A model generated the notes under the pieces. The model was given only the letters and a program-made list of their open reading frames with translations. It searched no databases and was not told where the DNA came from. The position numbers and the translations under genes are program-made. From JAXMAZ01 sp046350115 (GTDB lineage: Bacteria > Planctomycetota > Planctomycetia > Gemmatales > Gemmataceae), in contig JAXMAZ010000020.1 in the NCBI GenBank assembly GCA_046350115.1, forward strand, positions 62,001 through 126,000: DNA of 64,000 nucleotides. Direction: 5' to 3'. Position 1 is the first letter of the stretch; every line of letters begins with the position of its first letter. Positions 17,147 through 25,769 of the stretch are shown one piece after another.

Positions 17147-17580
17147 CTAACCCCCCGGCCCCCTTCCCTGAGAGGGAAGGGGGCGGGGGGTACAAAGTCC
17201 GGGCGATGGCTTCGATCGCGGACGGCGGGAGCGCCTCGCTGCTCCCCTCCCTGCTTCGGGGAGGGGGCCGGGGGTGGGGTCGAACCGGCACCCGTCGCCG
17301 CGACTTCCGAGCCGCTGGGCCGGGTCGCTGTCGTGACCCCACCCCCGGCCCCCTCCCCGAAGCAGGGAGGGGGAGCAAGAGCGAGGCAGGTTCTGACGAT
17401 GGGACCTGGGCCGGGCGGGGCGAGCATCCCCCCTTGCTCCCCCTTCCCTCTTTAAGGAAGGGGGCCGGGGGGTTAGGTTTCCGCGCCCCGCCCCGACCGC
17501 ACCTGAACCCACAGCCCGAACCGTCGTCCCCCTTGCTCCCCCTTCCCTCTCAGGGAAGGGGGCCGGGGGGTTAGGGTGTA
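17147..17580. repeat. Cluster of C/G-tract inverted repeats (family E), no gene
   Basis: The 568-bp gap between the amidase and acs holds four blocks. 17148-17190 is a hairpin around TTCCCTGAGAGGGAA. About 17240-17380 is a long inverted repeat (CTCCCTGCTTCGGGGAGG with its complement, GACCCCACCCCCGGCC). Two direct copies of CCTTGCTCCCCCTTCCCTCT...AAGGGGGCCGGGGGGTTAGG lie near 17430 and 17529. Similar arms occur at 53738 and 54963. No convincing reading frame with coding character is seen. Confidence 0.8.
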
Positions 17581-17684
17581 ACCCCGCCCCTCGCCCGCGC
17601 CACTCCACTTCAAGGATAGTTGTCCGGCCCGGTTGCGGTATCTTTGACCCTGGAACTCGGCCCCCGAAACGCGGAACTTCTCCC

Positions 17685-19649
17685 ATGGCCACCGCCGACA
17701 AGAACATCACCAGCGTGCTGAAGGAAACCCGGGTCTTCCCCCCGCCGGACGGGTTCGTCCGCCAGGCGAACGTGCCCCCGGCGGAGGCCGACCGGCTCCG
17801 CGACTGGGCCGACCGCGACCCGGACGGGTTCTGGGCCGAGCAGGCCAAAGCCCTCCACTGGTTCAAGCCCTGGGACCAGGTGTTCGACGGGTCCAACCCG
17901 CCGTTCTTCAAGTGGTTCACCGGCGGCCGGACCAACGCCAGCTACAACTGCCTGGACCGCCACCTGACCTCGGCCACCAAGAACAAGGCGGCCATCATCT
18001 GGGAGGGCGAACCCGGGGACACCAAGACCCTCACCTACCAGCAGCTCCACCACCAGGTGTGCAAGTTCGCCAACGGGCTGAAGCAGCTCGGCGTCGGCAA
18101 GGGCGACCGCGTCACCATCTACATGCCGATGACCCCGGAAGCCGTCATCGCCATGCTCGCCTGCGCCCGCATCGGGGCCGTCCACTCAGTCGTGTTCGGC
18201 GGGTTCAGCGCCGACGCCGTCGCCGACCGGAACAACGACGCCCAGGCCAAGCTGGTCGTCACCGCGGACATCGGCTGGCGGCGGGGGAACGCCGTCCACC
18301 TGAAGCAGAACGTGGACGAGGCGCTGGCCAAGTCCCCGACGGTCGAGAAGTGCGTGGTGTTCCAGCGGGCCAGGAACACGTCCGTCCACATGAAGCCGGG
18401 CCGGGACATCTGGTGGCACGACCTCATGTCCGACGTGTCCGCCGACTGCCCGGCCGAGCAACTCGACAGCGAGCACCCGCTGTTCATCCTGTACACGTCC
18501 GGCAGCACCGGCAAACCGAAGGGGGTGCTGCACTCGACCGCCGGCTACCTGCTCGGGGCGGCCCTGACCACCAAGTGGGTGTTCGACCTGAAGCCGGAGG
18601 ACGTGTACTGGTGCACGGCCGACGTCGGCTGGGTGACCGGGCACAGCTACATCGTGTACGGCCCGCTGGCCAACGCCGCCACCGTCGTCATCTACGAGGG
18701 CGCCCCGAACCACCCGCGGGAGGACCGGTTCTGGCACATCGCCGCCAAGTACGGGGTGACCATCCTGTACACCGCCCCGACCGCCATCCGGGCGTTCATC
18801 AAGTGGGGGGACGACCACCCCAACCGACACGACCTGTCCGCCCTCCGCCTGCTCGGCAGCGTCGGCGAGCCGATCAACCCGGAGGCCTGGACGTGGTATC
18901 AGCGGGTGATCGGTGGCGGCCGGTGCCCGGTCGTGGACACCTGGTGGCAGACCGAGACCGGGGCCATCATGATCGCCCCGCTGCCGGGGGCGGTGCCGAC
19001 CAAGCCGGGCAGCGCCACCAAGCCGCTCCCCGGGATCGCCGCCGACGTGGTGGACAAGGAGGGGAACCCGGTGCCGGCCAACAGCGGCGGGTTCCTGGTC
19101 GTCAAACGCCCGTGGCCCAGCCTGATGCGGACCATCTACGGGGACGACCAGCGGTTCAAGGACACCTACTGGAGCCAGTACCCGCAGGGGTACTACTTCA
19201 CCGCCGACGGCGCCCGCAAGGACGAGGACGGGTACATCTGGGTGATGGGCCGGGTGGACGACGTGCTGAACGTGTCCGGCCACCGGCTGTCCACGATGGA
19301 GGTGGAGAGCGCCCTGGTCCACAACCCGAAGGTCGCGGAGGCGGCCGTCGTCGGCCGGCCGGACGACCTGAAGGGGGAGGCCATCTGCTGCTTCGTGACG
19401 CTCAAGCAGGGGGTGGAGGCGACCGAATCGCTGAAGGCCGACCTGAAGGCGCACGTGGCCAAGGAGATCGGGGCGCTGGCCCGGCCGGACGACATCCGGT
19501 TCACCGACGCCCTGCCGAAGACCCGCAGCGGGAAGATCATGCGGCGGCTCCTGCGGGACATCGCGGCCGGCCGGCAGGGCGGCCAGGACACGACGACGCT
19601 CGAAGACTACAGCGTCCTGGCCAAGCTGCGGGAGCAGGACGAGGGGTGA
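17685..19649 (+). CDS. acs: Acetyl-CoA synthetase
   Basis: 654 residues, full length. ANL-superfamily motifs are YTSGSTGKPKGV (phosphate loop), TWWQTETGAIM, the hinge region YIWVMGRVDDVLNVSGHR and the acetylatable lysine in PKTRSGKIMRRLLRD. It activates acetate to acetyl-CoA through acetyl-AMP in the cytoplasm. Lysine acetylation at the C-terminal motif is the known control of this family. It is preceded by a repeat cluster and followed by a palindrome. Confidence 0.96.
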   Translation: MATADKNITSVLKETRVFPPPDGFVRQANVPPAEADRLRDWADRDPDGFWAEQAKALHWFKPWDQVFDGSNPPFFKWFTGGRTNASYNCLDRHLTSATKNKAAIIWEGEPGDTKTLTYQQLHHQVCKFANGLKQLGVGKGDRVTIYMPMTPEAVIAMLACARIGAVHSVVFGGFSADAVADRNNDAQAKLVVTADIGWRRGNAVHLKQNVDEALAKSPTVEKCVVFQRARNTSVHMKPGRDIWWHDLMSDVSADCPAEQLDSEHPLFILYTSGSTGKPKGVLHSTAGYLLGAALTTKWVFDLKPEDVYWCTADVGWVTGHSYIVYGPLANAATVVIYEGAPNHPREDRFWHIAAKYGVTILYTAPTAIRAFIKWGDDHPNRHDLSALRLLGSVGEPINPEAWTWYQRVIGGGRCPVVDTWWQTETGAIMIAPLPGAVPTKPGSATKPLPGIAADVVDKEGNPVPANSGGFLVVKRPWPSLMRTIYGDDQRFKDTYWSQYPQGYYFTADGARKDEDGYIWVMGRVDDVLNVSGHRLSTMEVESALVHNPKVAEAAVVGRPDDLKGEAICCFVTLKQGVEATESLKADLKAHVAKEIGALARPDDIRFTDALPKTRSGKIMRRLLRDIAAGRQGGQDTTTLEDYSVLAKLREQDEG

Positions 19650-19671
19650 GCGTGCTCTGTTGTGAAACCCT

Positions 19672-19750
19672 GGCGAGCCGGGGGCGTCAGCCCCCGGGTG
19701 AACCGGCAACCGCTGCCCGGACACCCGGGGGCTGACGCCCCCGGCTCGCC
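19672..19750. repeat. Family C palindrome (GGCGAGCCGGGGGCGTCAGC)
   Basis: The arms 19672-19700 and 19722-19750 are perfect 29-bp inverted repeats. Two translated copies of the same family lie inside the sensor kinase gene at 23527 and 23842. The loop begins AACCGGCAACCGCTGCC, the shared loop core. Confidence 0.95.
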
Positions 19751-19833
19751 GGAGTTTCGACCGGGTGACCGCCGGGAAGATGTATCGCACCCCCAACCCC
19801 CAGGGGTGACGGTGTGCGTTTCGCGATTCCGGC

Positions 19834-20526
19834 TCAGGCGAGCTTCCGCCGGCGGACCAGGCCCAGGGCCGGCAGCCCCAGCCCGAGCAGCACCAGCCCG
19901 GCCGGGGCCGGGGCCGCCAGCCCACGCAGCGCCAGCCCGGACGGGGTCGGACCGGCGGGCGCGGCCGGCGTGCCGTCCAACTGATACGTCAGCCGCAAGA
20001 TGTCTACCCCGCCTCGCCAGGCCGCGTTGCCGCTGTACCGGAACCCGTAGGCGTGGACCGCCCCGGGGCCGGTCGGGGTGACAAAAAGGCCGCCCCCCGC
20101 CCACCGGAGTGAGCCGCCGGTCGCCGGGGTGGTGAGCGTGAGGACCAGCCAGTACGTGGAGCCGGCCGTCAGCGGGGCCGGGCCGGCCGCGGCAAACACT
20201 AGGTCATCCAAGCCCCCGGCCGCGACCGCCGGGCTGGTCAGGGCGATCAGCGGTGTTCCGGGGTTGCCGCCGGCGTCGCCGAAGATGCGGCCGGTCAGAC
20301 CGACGCCCGAGCCGGTCACCCCCAGCCGGGCGGTGGCCGACGACAGGTCGTAGTCCCCGGTCATCGTGAACGCTGTTGCGAACGAGAAGGTCTTCGCGCC
20401 CCCGGGCGTGACGGCAACACCGGCGGCGTCATTGGTCGCGGGGTAACTCCCGATGATGAGCGCGGCCGGGCCGGCGGCTGGCAGGGTAGCCAGCAGGCCG
20501 CCGGTCAGGAGAAGGCGGGCGAGCAC
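19834..20526 (-). CDS. Secreted protein with PEP-CTERM-like C-terminal anchor
   Basis: 230 residues: signal peptide (cut near Ala20), a beta-rich domain resembling 'choice-of-anchor' ectodomains (about 25-185), and a C-terminal APAPAG motif. The motif is followed by a hydrophobic helix and RRRK. That tripartite tail is the PEP-CTERM/exosortase sorting signal, here with APAP in place of the usual PEP/VPEP. Expected to be processed by an exosortase, none of which is in the window. Role unknown. Confidence 0.75.
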   Translation of the reverse strand: MLARLLLTGGLLATLPAAGPAALIIGSYPATNDAAGVAVTPGGAKTFSFATAFTMTGDYDLSSATARLGVTGSGVGLTGRIFGDAGGNPGTPLIALTSPAVAAGGLDDLVFAAAGPAPLTAGSTYWLVLTLTTPATGGSLRWAGGGLFVTPTGPGAVHAYGFRYSGNAAWRGGVDILRLTYQLDGTPAAPAGPTPSGLALRGLAAPAPAGLVLLGLGLPALGLVRRRKLA

Positions 20527-20753
20527 GATCAGACTCCGCGTGCGGGACCGGGGTGTGGACCGGCCCGCACCTCACCCTGCCGACTCCACCGGCCCTGTCA
20601 ATACCGCCCGGACATAAGTTCCAGCGAACGGCGGTCCCGGCGCCCGCATAACCGGACCCGAGCCTGGGCCGTCTATTGTCACCTCACGGGCCGCACGGCG
20701 ACTTCTCGCGCAGCGAGCCGCGACCGCCGATCACGGCTCGCCAGATGAGAGGC

Positions 20754-22250
20754 TCAGCCGACCGCCGTCCGGACCCGCTTGACGATCGGGGCGTCCGGGC
20801 CGGCCGACCCCTTCAACCAGCACAGGCTGGCCGCCAGGAACCGGTCCCGCACCCCCGGCGACAGGTGCCGGTAGTCCTCCAGCACGGCGGACGAGAACTT
20901 GTAGTCGTGCGAGTCGGTCCCCTTGCGGAACACCAGCCGCCGGCCGGTGTCCATCATCTGCGTGGCCCCCGCCGGGTTCTGCCGCAGGTAGTCGGCCGCC
21001 ATCCGGGCCGCCTTCAGCTTGTCCGCCGAGAGGGTCGGGAAGATGTCCTCGAACTTCACCGGCACCGGGTCGTTCGGCACCTCCACCCCGAGGCGGTCGA
21101 TGCAGGCGTCCCCGACCTTGCCGCGGGCCGTCATGGCGTCCCGAAACAGCGGGACGAAGCTGGCCGCCTGGAGCAGCAGGAGCCGCCGCAGGCTGTCGTC
21201 GGCGACGGTGTCGTAGGCGTACCGCAGGGCGTTCAGGGTGGTGATCGAGTGCAGGGCGACGATGCCCGGCTGCCGCATCAGGAGTTCGCCGGCCGCCAGG
21301 AACAGCGCGTCCCAGACGGTCTGCGGCGCCACCTCATGGCACAGCAGTTCGACCACCCGGTCGGCCACCTCGGCGTCGGTCCCGGTGCGGAGCCGGGCGA
21401 GCAGGTCGGTCGCGTCCTCGGGGGACGGCTGGCCGTCCAGCCAATCCTTGCGGGTGAGCGTCACCCGCTCGGCGTTGAGCCGTCCGGGGCGGTCGGCCGG
21501 GGCGTCTCGCTTGGCCGGGTTGTCCCCTTCGTGTTGGAGCAGGGCGTAGGCGAGCGACCGCAGGACCGGCTCGGCGTGGTGCCAGCCGATCGTCTGCAGG
21601 GTGCGGAAGGCGTTGGCCACGTAGATGGCCTTGTGGCCGATGTCCCGGAAGTCCCGGCAGCCGTACCGGGCGAACAGGTCGAACAGCTCGTTCGCCCCGA
21701 ACGACCGGGCCAGCCCCGCGGCGGCCACGTCGGCGGCCCCTTCGTCCCAGTTGTCCATGGCGGCGGCGAAGGCGGCCTTGGCCTTGCGGGCGGTCGGCAC
21801 CTTCCCCTCGTCGGCCGGCTTCATCCGCCACCCGCCCTCCTTCTGGGCGGTCGCCTGCGACCCCTTGAAGTTGTCCACCGCCCACAGGATCGGCAGCCAG
21901 CGTTCGGTGTCCGGCCCGGCGAGGGCGGCCAGGTGGGCGGAGTTGACCACCAGCACCGCGTGGAACTTGAACCCGACGGTCGGCCGGGGCGGGACGTTGC
22001 GGACGCCGGCCAGGAACAGGGCGGCCAGCACGTCCCGGTAGCCGGCCCCCTTCTTGATCCGGTCGGCGACTTCTTCGACGACCCGGTCCCGGGGCGTCTC
22101 TTCGAGCAGGCGGACGAACGGCTCGATGCCGGCGTCGAGGCGAACGACAGCGGGATCGAGGGCGGCCTCGGCGGCGGACACCGGCCGCAGGCCGGCGAGG
22201 GTGACGGCGGATGAGGCGAGGAACGAGCGGCGGTCGGGAGGAGGGAACAT
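20754..22250 (-). CDS. Exported protein of unknown function
   Basis: 498 residues. ATG 22250 is chosen because it opens MFPPPDRRSFLASSAVTLAG, a twin-arginine-like signal peptide ending near AlaAlaGlu. The mature part is mostly alpha-helical and carries no motif I can assign. Several Trp/His-containing segments (GWHHAEPVLRSLAYALLQHE) may be functional. Divergent from the sensor-kinase gene, with a family D palindrome in the gap. Confidence 0.65.
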   Translation of the reverse strand: MFPPPDRRSFLASSAVTLAGLRPVSAAEAALDPAVVRLDAGIEPFVRLLEETPRDRVVEEVADRIKKGAGYRDVLAALFLAGVRNVPPRPTVGFKFHAVLVVNSAHLAALAGPDTERWLPILWAVDNFKGSQATAQKEGGWRMKPADEGKVPTARKAKAAFAAAMDNWDEGAADVAAAGLARSFGANELFDLFARYGCRDFRDIGHKAIYVANAFRTLQTIGWHHAEPVLRSLAYALLQHEGDNPAKRDAPADRPGRLNAERVTLTRKDWLDGQPSPEDATDLLARLRTGTDAEVADRVVELLCHEVAPQTVWDALFLAAGELLMRQPGIVALHSITTLNALRYAYDTVADDSLRRLLLLQAASFVPLFRDAMTARGKVGDACIDRLGVEVPNDPVPVKFEDIFPTLSADKLKAARMAADYLRQNPAGATQMMDTGRRLVFRKGTDSHDYKFSSAVLEDYRHLSPGVRDRFLAASLCWLKGSAGPDAPIVKRVRTAVG

Positions 22251-22290
22251 GACCGGCTCCGCAGGAGGGGGCGGGCGACGTCTCCAGTGT

Positions 22291-22401
22291 AATGACGAAC
22301 GACCCACCAATGACCCACCAATGACGAAGGGAACGCCCGAGCCGTCAGGGTTGCTGTCTTCCCTTCGTCATTGGTGGGTCATTGGTGGGTCATTCGTCAT
22401 T
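22291..22401. repeat. Family D palindrome (AATGACGAA + TGACCCACCAA units)
   Basis: The arms 22291-22332 and 22360-22401 match at 41 of 42 positions. Each arm contains two tandem copies of an 11-bp TGACCCACCAA unit. It lies between two divergent genes, within about 45 bp of both starts. It is AT-richer than its surroundings. A second copy is at 32492. Confidence 0.95.
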
Positions 22402-22443
22402 CCGGCCGGTGGGTCATTCCTCGTCGGTCGTTACAATCCCCTC

Positions 22444-23937
22444 ATGCCCGCGTTCGTCCGCTCCCTCCTCGCCGCCCTGGCCCCGCGGCCGGCCGACCCG
22501 TACTGGGAGCTGGCGGCCGAGGCGGTGGCGGTCAAGATTCGGTGGTTCGGGCTGCTGGTCGGGTTCGTGCTGGCCAACTGGGCGGCCACCCCGGACCCGT
22601 GGCGGCTGAACGCCATCCTGGCGCTCGGGGCGGCGTTCACCGCCCTGGACACGGTCACCCACTGGGCCGGGCGGGTGCTGCTGCGGGAGGTGCCGCTGGT
22701 CATCTCCGCCCTGGAGGCGGTGTTCATCGGCCTGCTGTGCCACTCCGAGCGGGGGCTGGACAGCCCGTTCCGGTTCTACTACCTGCTGTCGCTCTTGTGC
22801 TGTGCCGTCCGGTACGCCCCGCTCACCACCTTCCTGACCTGCCTGCTGGACTGCCTGAGCGTGGCCATGCTGTACGCCGCCCAGCCGGCCGCCCGCCGGG
22901 AGCCGGTGCAGTTCCTGCTCACCCTGGTGGTGCTGGTGTGGGTGACGTGGGCGGCCACGGCGATGGCCAAACTGCTCCGGCGGGCCGGGGAGGAGCTGCG
23001 GCTGCTGAACGCCGCCCTGCGGGCGGACCAGGGGCAGTTGGAGACCCGGATCGCCGACCGCACCCGGGAGCTGGAGGAGTCGCAAGCCCAGGTGTTGCAC
23101 CAGGAGAAGATGGCCGCGTTCGGCCTCTTGGCGGCCGGCATCGCCCACGAGGTGGGCAACCCGCTGACGGCCATCAGCAGCGTGGTGCAGGTGCTCGACC
23201 GGCGGGAGCTGGACCCGTACACCCGGGCGAAACTGGGGCTGGTGAACGGCCAGTTGGGGCGGATCCAGACGATCCTGCGGGAGCTGGTGACGTTCAGCCG
23301 GCCGGCCAGCGAGGAGCGGGGGCGGGTGTCGGCCCGGGAGGTGGTGGACGAGGCGCTCGGGATCGCCAAGTTCTACAAGGGGGGGAAGAACCGGCAGGTC
23401 ACGGCGGACGTGCCGGCCGACCTGCCGCCGCTGACCGGGGTGCGGGACCAGTTGGTGCAGGTGGTGTTCAACCTGGTGCTGAACGCCATCGACGCGACCG
23501 GCAAGGGCGGGCGGATTACAGTCACAGGGCGAGCCGGGGGTGTCAGCCCCCTGTTGGAGCATCCGGGCGAAAACGATCGCCTTGGTGGGTTGACGCAACA
23601 GGGGGCTGACGCCCCCCGCTCGCCCGTCGTCACGCTGTCCGTCGCCGACGACGGGCACGGGATCGAGCCGGCCGCCGTCCCCCGGCTGTTCCGCCCGTAC
23701 TTCACCACCAAGCGGCACGGGACCGGGCTGGGGCTGTTCGTCACCCGGCGGATCGTCGAGGCCCACGGCGGGACGGTCGGGGTGACGTCCGTGGTCGGCC
23801 AGGGGACGACGTTCACGGTGACGCTGCCGACCGCAGAGGACGGGCGAGCCGGGGGTGTCAGCCCCCGGGTGGCGGTCGCGGACAGCCACCCGGGGGCTGA
23901 CACCCCCGGCTCGCCCATACCGACGGGGGGTTCCTGA
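22444..23937 (+). CDS. Membrane sensor histidine kinase, NtrB-like, with two translated palindromes
   Basis: 497 residues. Five or so hydrophobic segments (about 30-175) are followed by a coiled linker and the H-box AAGIAHEVGNPLTAISS (His235). The catalytic domain has the N-box FNLVLNAIDAT, DDGHGIEP, TTKRHGTGLGLF and a final GTTFTVTLP. Residues 362-394 and 467-491 are encoded by family C palindromes and fit no kinase consensus. The first lies between the N and G1 boxes, the second after the last conserved strand. The stop overlaps the response-regulator ATG (TGATG). Stimulus unknown. Confidence 0.92.
   Translation: MPAFVRSLLAALAPRPADPYWELAAEAVAVKIRWFGLLVGFVLANWAATPDPWRLNAILALGAAFTALDTVTHWAGRVLLREVPLVISALEAVFIGLLCHSERGLDSPFRFYYLLSLLCCAVRYAPLTTFLTCLLDCLSVAMLYAAQPAARREPVQFLLTLVVLVWVTWAATAMAKLLRRAGEELRLLNAALRADQGQLETRIADRTRELEESQAQVLHQEKMAAFGLLAAGIAHEVGNPLTAISSVVQVLDRRELDPYTRAKLGLVNGQLGRIQTILRELVTFSRPASEERGRVSAREVVDEALGIAKFYKGGKNRQVTADVPADLPPLTGVRDQLVQVVFNLVLNAIDATGKGGRITVTGRAGGVSPLLEHPGENDRLGGLTQQGADAPRSPVVTLSVADDGHGIEPAAVPRLFRPYFTTKRHGTGLGLFVTRRIVEAHGGTVGVTSVVGQGTTFTVTLPTAEDGRAGGVSPRVAVADSHPGADTPGSPIPTGGS
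23527..23625. repeat. Family C palindrome inside the kinase gene, in frame
   Basis: The arms 23527-23556 and 23596-23625 match at 28 of 30 positions. The element is exactly 99 bp and starts on a codon boundary, so it adds 33 residues (362-394) without shifting the frame. Confidence 0.95.
23842..23916. repeat. Family C palindrome at the end of the kinase gene, in frame
   Basis: The arms 23842-23873 and 23885-23916 are perfect 32-bp inverted repeats. The element is 75 bp (25 codons) and starts on a codon boundary, encoding residues 467-491 beyond the last conserved ATPase strand. Confidence 0.95.
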
Positions 23938-25304
23938 TGCCCGCATCGGTGCTGGTGGTGGACGACGAGCCGGTCATCCGGGACACGCTGGCCGAGTTCC
24001 TCGGCCAGGAGGGGTTCGCGGTGTCGGCCTGCGGGACCGGGGAGGAGGCGGTCGAGCTGGCCCGCACCCAGCGGTTCGACGTGGCCGTGTGCGACCTGCA
24101 CCTGCCCGGGCTGGACGGGCTGGAGGTGCTCGACCGGCTGACCCGGCTCAGCCCGGAGACGGCCGTCCTGCTGGTCACCGCTTACGCCACCGTGGAGACG
24201 GCCGTCGAGGCGTTCCAGAAGGGGGCGGCCGACTACCTGATGAAGCCGATCCTGCTGCCCGAGGTGGCCGGCAAGGTGCGGCGGCTGGTCCGGGTGCGGG
24301 AGGTGTTCCGGGAGAACGAGTGGCTGCGGCGGGAGCTGAACCGGGCGGACGCCGGCCCGGAGCTGGTGATGGGCCACAGCCCCGGGATGAAGCGGGCGGT
24401 CGAGCTGGCCCGGAAGGTCGGCCCGACCCCGTCCACGGTGCTCATCCTGGGCGAGAGCGGGACTGGCAAGGAACTGCTCGCCCGGGCCGTCCACCGGTTC
24501 GCCCAGGCGGCCAAACCGACCGACGGCCGGTTCCTGGCGGTCAACTGCGCGGCCATCCCGACCGACCTGCTCGAAGCCCAACTGTTCGGCAGCCGCAAGG
24601 GGGCGTACACCGGGGCGGACAAGGACACGGCTGGGCTGTTCGTCCACGCCGGCCGGGGGACCGTCTTCCTGGACGAGATCGGCGAGCTGCCGCTGGCCAC
24701 CCAGGCCAAGCTGCTGCGGGCGATCGAGCAGAAGGAGGTCCAGCCGGTCGGGGCGGCCGAGCCGGTCAAGGTGGACGCCCGGATCGTGGCGGCGACGAAC
24801 AAGGACTTGGCCAAGGAGGCGGCCGAGGGGCGGTTCCGGGAGGACCTGTACTACCGGCTGAACGTGGTGGCCATCACCCTGCCGCCACTGCGGGACCGGC
24901 GGGAGGACATCCCCGACCTGGTCGAACACCTGCTGGCCAAGCACGCCCGGGTGATGGGCAAGCGGATGACCGGGGTGAGCCACGAGGCGATGCAACTGCT
25001 GCTGGCCCACCCGTGGAAGGGGAACGTGCGGGAGCTGGACAACGTCCTCCAGCGGGCGGTCATCCTCGGGGACGGCCCGCTGGTCGCCCCGGCCGACCTG
25101 CCCCCGGACCTGCTCCCGCACCCCGCGGACCCGGACGGGGTGGACGACCTGGGCGAAGCGACCGCCCGGTTCGAGCGGCGGCACATCGAGCGGCTGTTGC
25201 GGGCCTGCCCGGACAAGCGGGAGGCAGCCCGCCGGCTGGGCATCGGGCTAAGTTCCCTGTACCGCAAGATCGAGCAGCACGGGCTGGCCGCCGGCGACCG
25301 CTGA
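23937..25304 (+). CDS. Sigma-54-dependent response regulator, NtrC family
   Basis: 455 residues in three parts. The receiver (1-120) has acidic DDE and phospho-acceptor Asp53 in VCDLHLPG. The AAA+ domain has Walker A GESGTGKE, the sigma-54 contact loop GAYTGA (a known variant of GAFTGA), FLDEIGELP and RFREDLYYRLNV. The C-terminal Fis-type helix-turn-helix includes EAARRLGIGLSSLYRKI. The 1-bp overlap with the kinase gene makes a cognate pair near certain. Targets are unknown. Confidence 0.95.
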   Translation: MPASVLVVDDEPVIRDTLAEFLGQEGFAVSACGTGEEAVELARTQRFDVAVCDLHLPGLDGLEVLDRLTRLSPETAVLLVTAYATVETAVEAFQKGAADYLMKPILLPEVAGKVRRLVRVREVFRENEWLRRELNRADAGPELVMGHSPGMKRAVELARKVGPTPSTVLILGESGTGKELLARAVHRFAQAAKPTDGRFLAVNCAAIPTDLLEAQLFGSRKGAYTGADKDTAGLFVHAGRGTVFLDEIGELPLATQAKLLRAIEQKEVQPVGAAEPVKVDARIVAATNKDLAKEAAEGRFREDLYYRLNVVAITLPPLRDRREDIPDLVEHLLAKHARVMGKRMTGVSHEAMQLLLAHPWKGNVRELDNVLQRAVILGDGPLVAPADLPPDLLPHPADPDGVDDLGEATARFERRHIERLLRACPDKREAARRLGIGLSSLYRKIEQHGLAAGDR

Positions 25305-25386
25305 CCCGCCCGACCGCGGCATCCGACTTGCTCGCCCGTCGGGTGGCCGCGGGCCGACCCGGCCCGGCCATTCCGGAGGGCCAACC

Positions 25387-25698
25387 ATGCCACGCGGGGA
25401 CAAGTCGAAGTACACGGACAAGCAGAAGCGGCAGGCCGAGCACATCGCCGAGGGGTACGAGCAACGGGGCGTGCCGGACGCCGAGGCCGAACGGCGGGCG
25501 TGGGCCACCGTCAACAAGGAGACCGGCGGGGGCAAGAAGTCCGGGTCCGGCCGCGGCCACCCGGTCTCCCACGAGTCCAGCCGCACGGGCGGGCAGAAGG
25601 GCGGGGCGGCGAGCGCCAGCCGGACCGCCGCCGAGCGGTCGGCGTCGGCCAAGAAAGCAGCCGCCACCCGCAAGCGGAACGCGGCCAAGGCGAGTTAG
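25387..25698 (+). CDS. Small Lys/Ala-rich protein (annotated elsewhere as plasmid stabilisation protein)
   Basis: 103 residues. The N-terminal half has the family signature YTDKQKRQAEHIAEGYEQRG then AERRAWATVNKETGGGKKSG. The C-terminal half is a basic Ala/Lys/Arg tail, as in DNA-binding histone-like proteins. The family name is historical and function is not known. GGAGG lies 6 nt upstream of the ATG. Confidence 0.75.
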   Translation: MPRGDKSKYTDKQKRQAEHIAEGYEQRGVPDAEAERRAWATVNKETGGGKKSGSGRGHPVSHESSRTGGQKGGAASASRTAAERSASAKKAAATRKRNAAKAS

Positions 25699-25708
25699 GT
25701 TGACCGAC

Positions 25709-25767
25709 ACCAGCCCGACGCGCCAGCGAGGGGGCAGGATTGACCCTCGCTGGCGCGTCGGGCTGGT
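25709..25767. terminator. Perfect 24-bp palindrome between convergent genes (family I)
   Basis: The arms 25709-25732 (ACCAGCCCGACGCGCCAG...) and 25744-25767 are perfectly complementary with an 11-nt loop. It lies between two convergent stops and would form a very strong hairpin, so bidirectional termination is plausible, though there is no U-tract. A related arm forms the element at 39093. Confidence 0.75.
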
Positions 25768-25769
25768 GG

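Noticed and set aside
17147..17580. CRISPR array
   Set aside because: Repeats are few, of unequal length and spacing, and are inverted rather than regularly spaced direct repeats; no cas gene is nearby.
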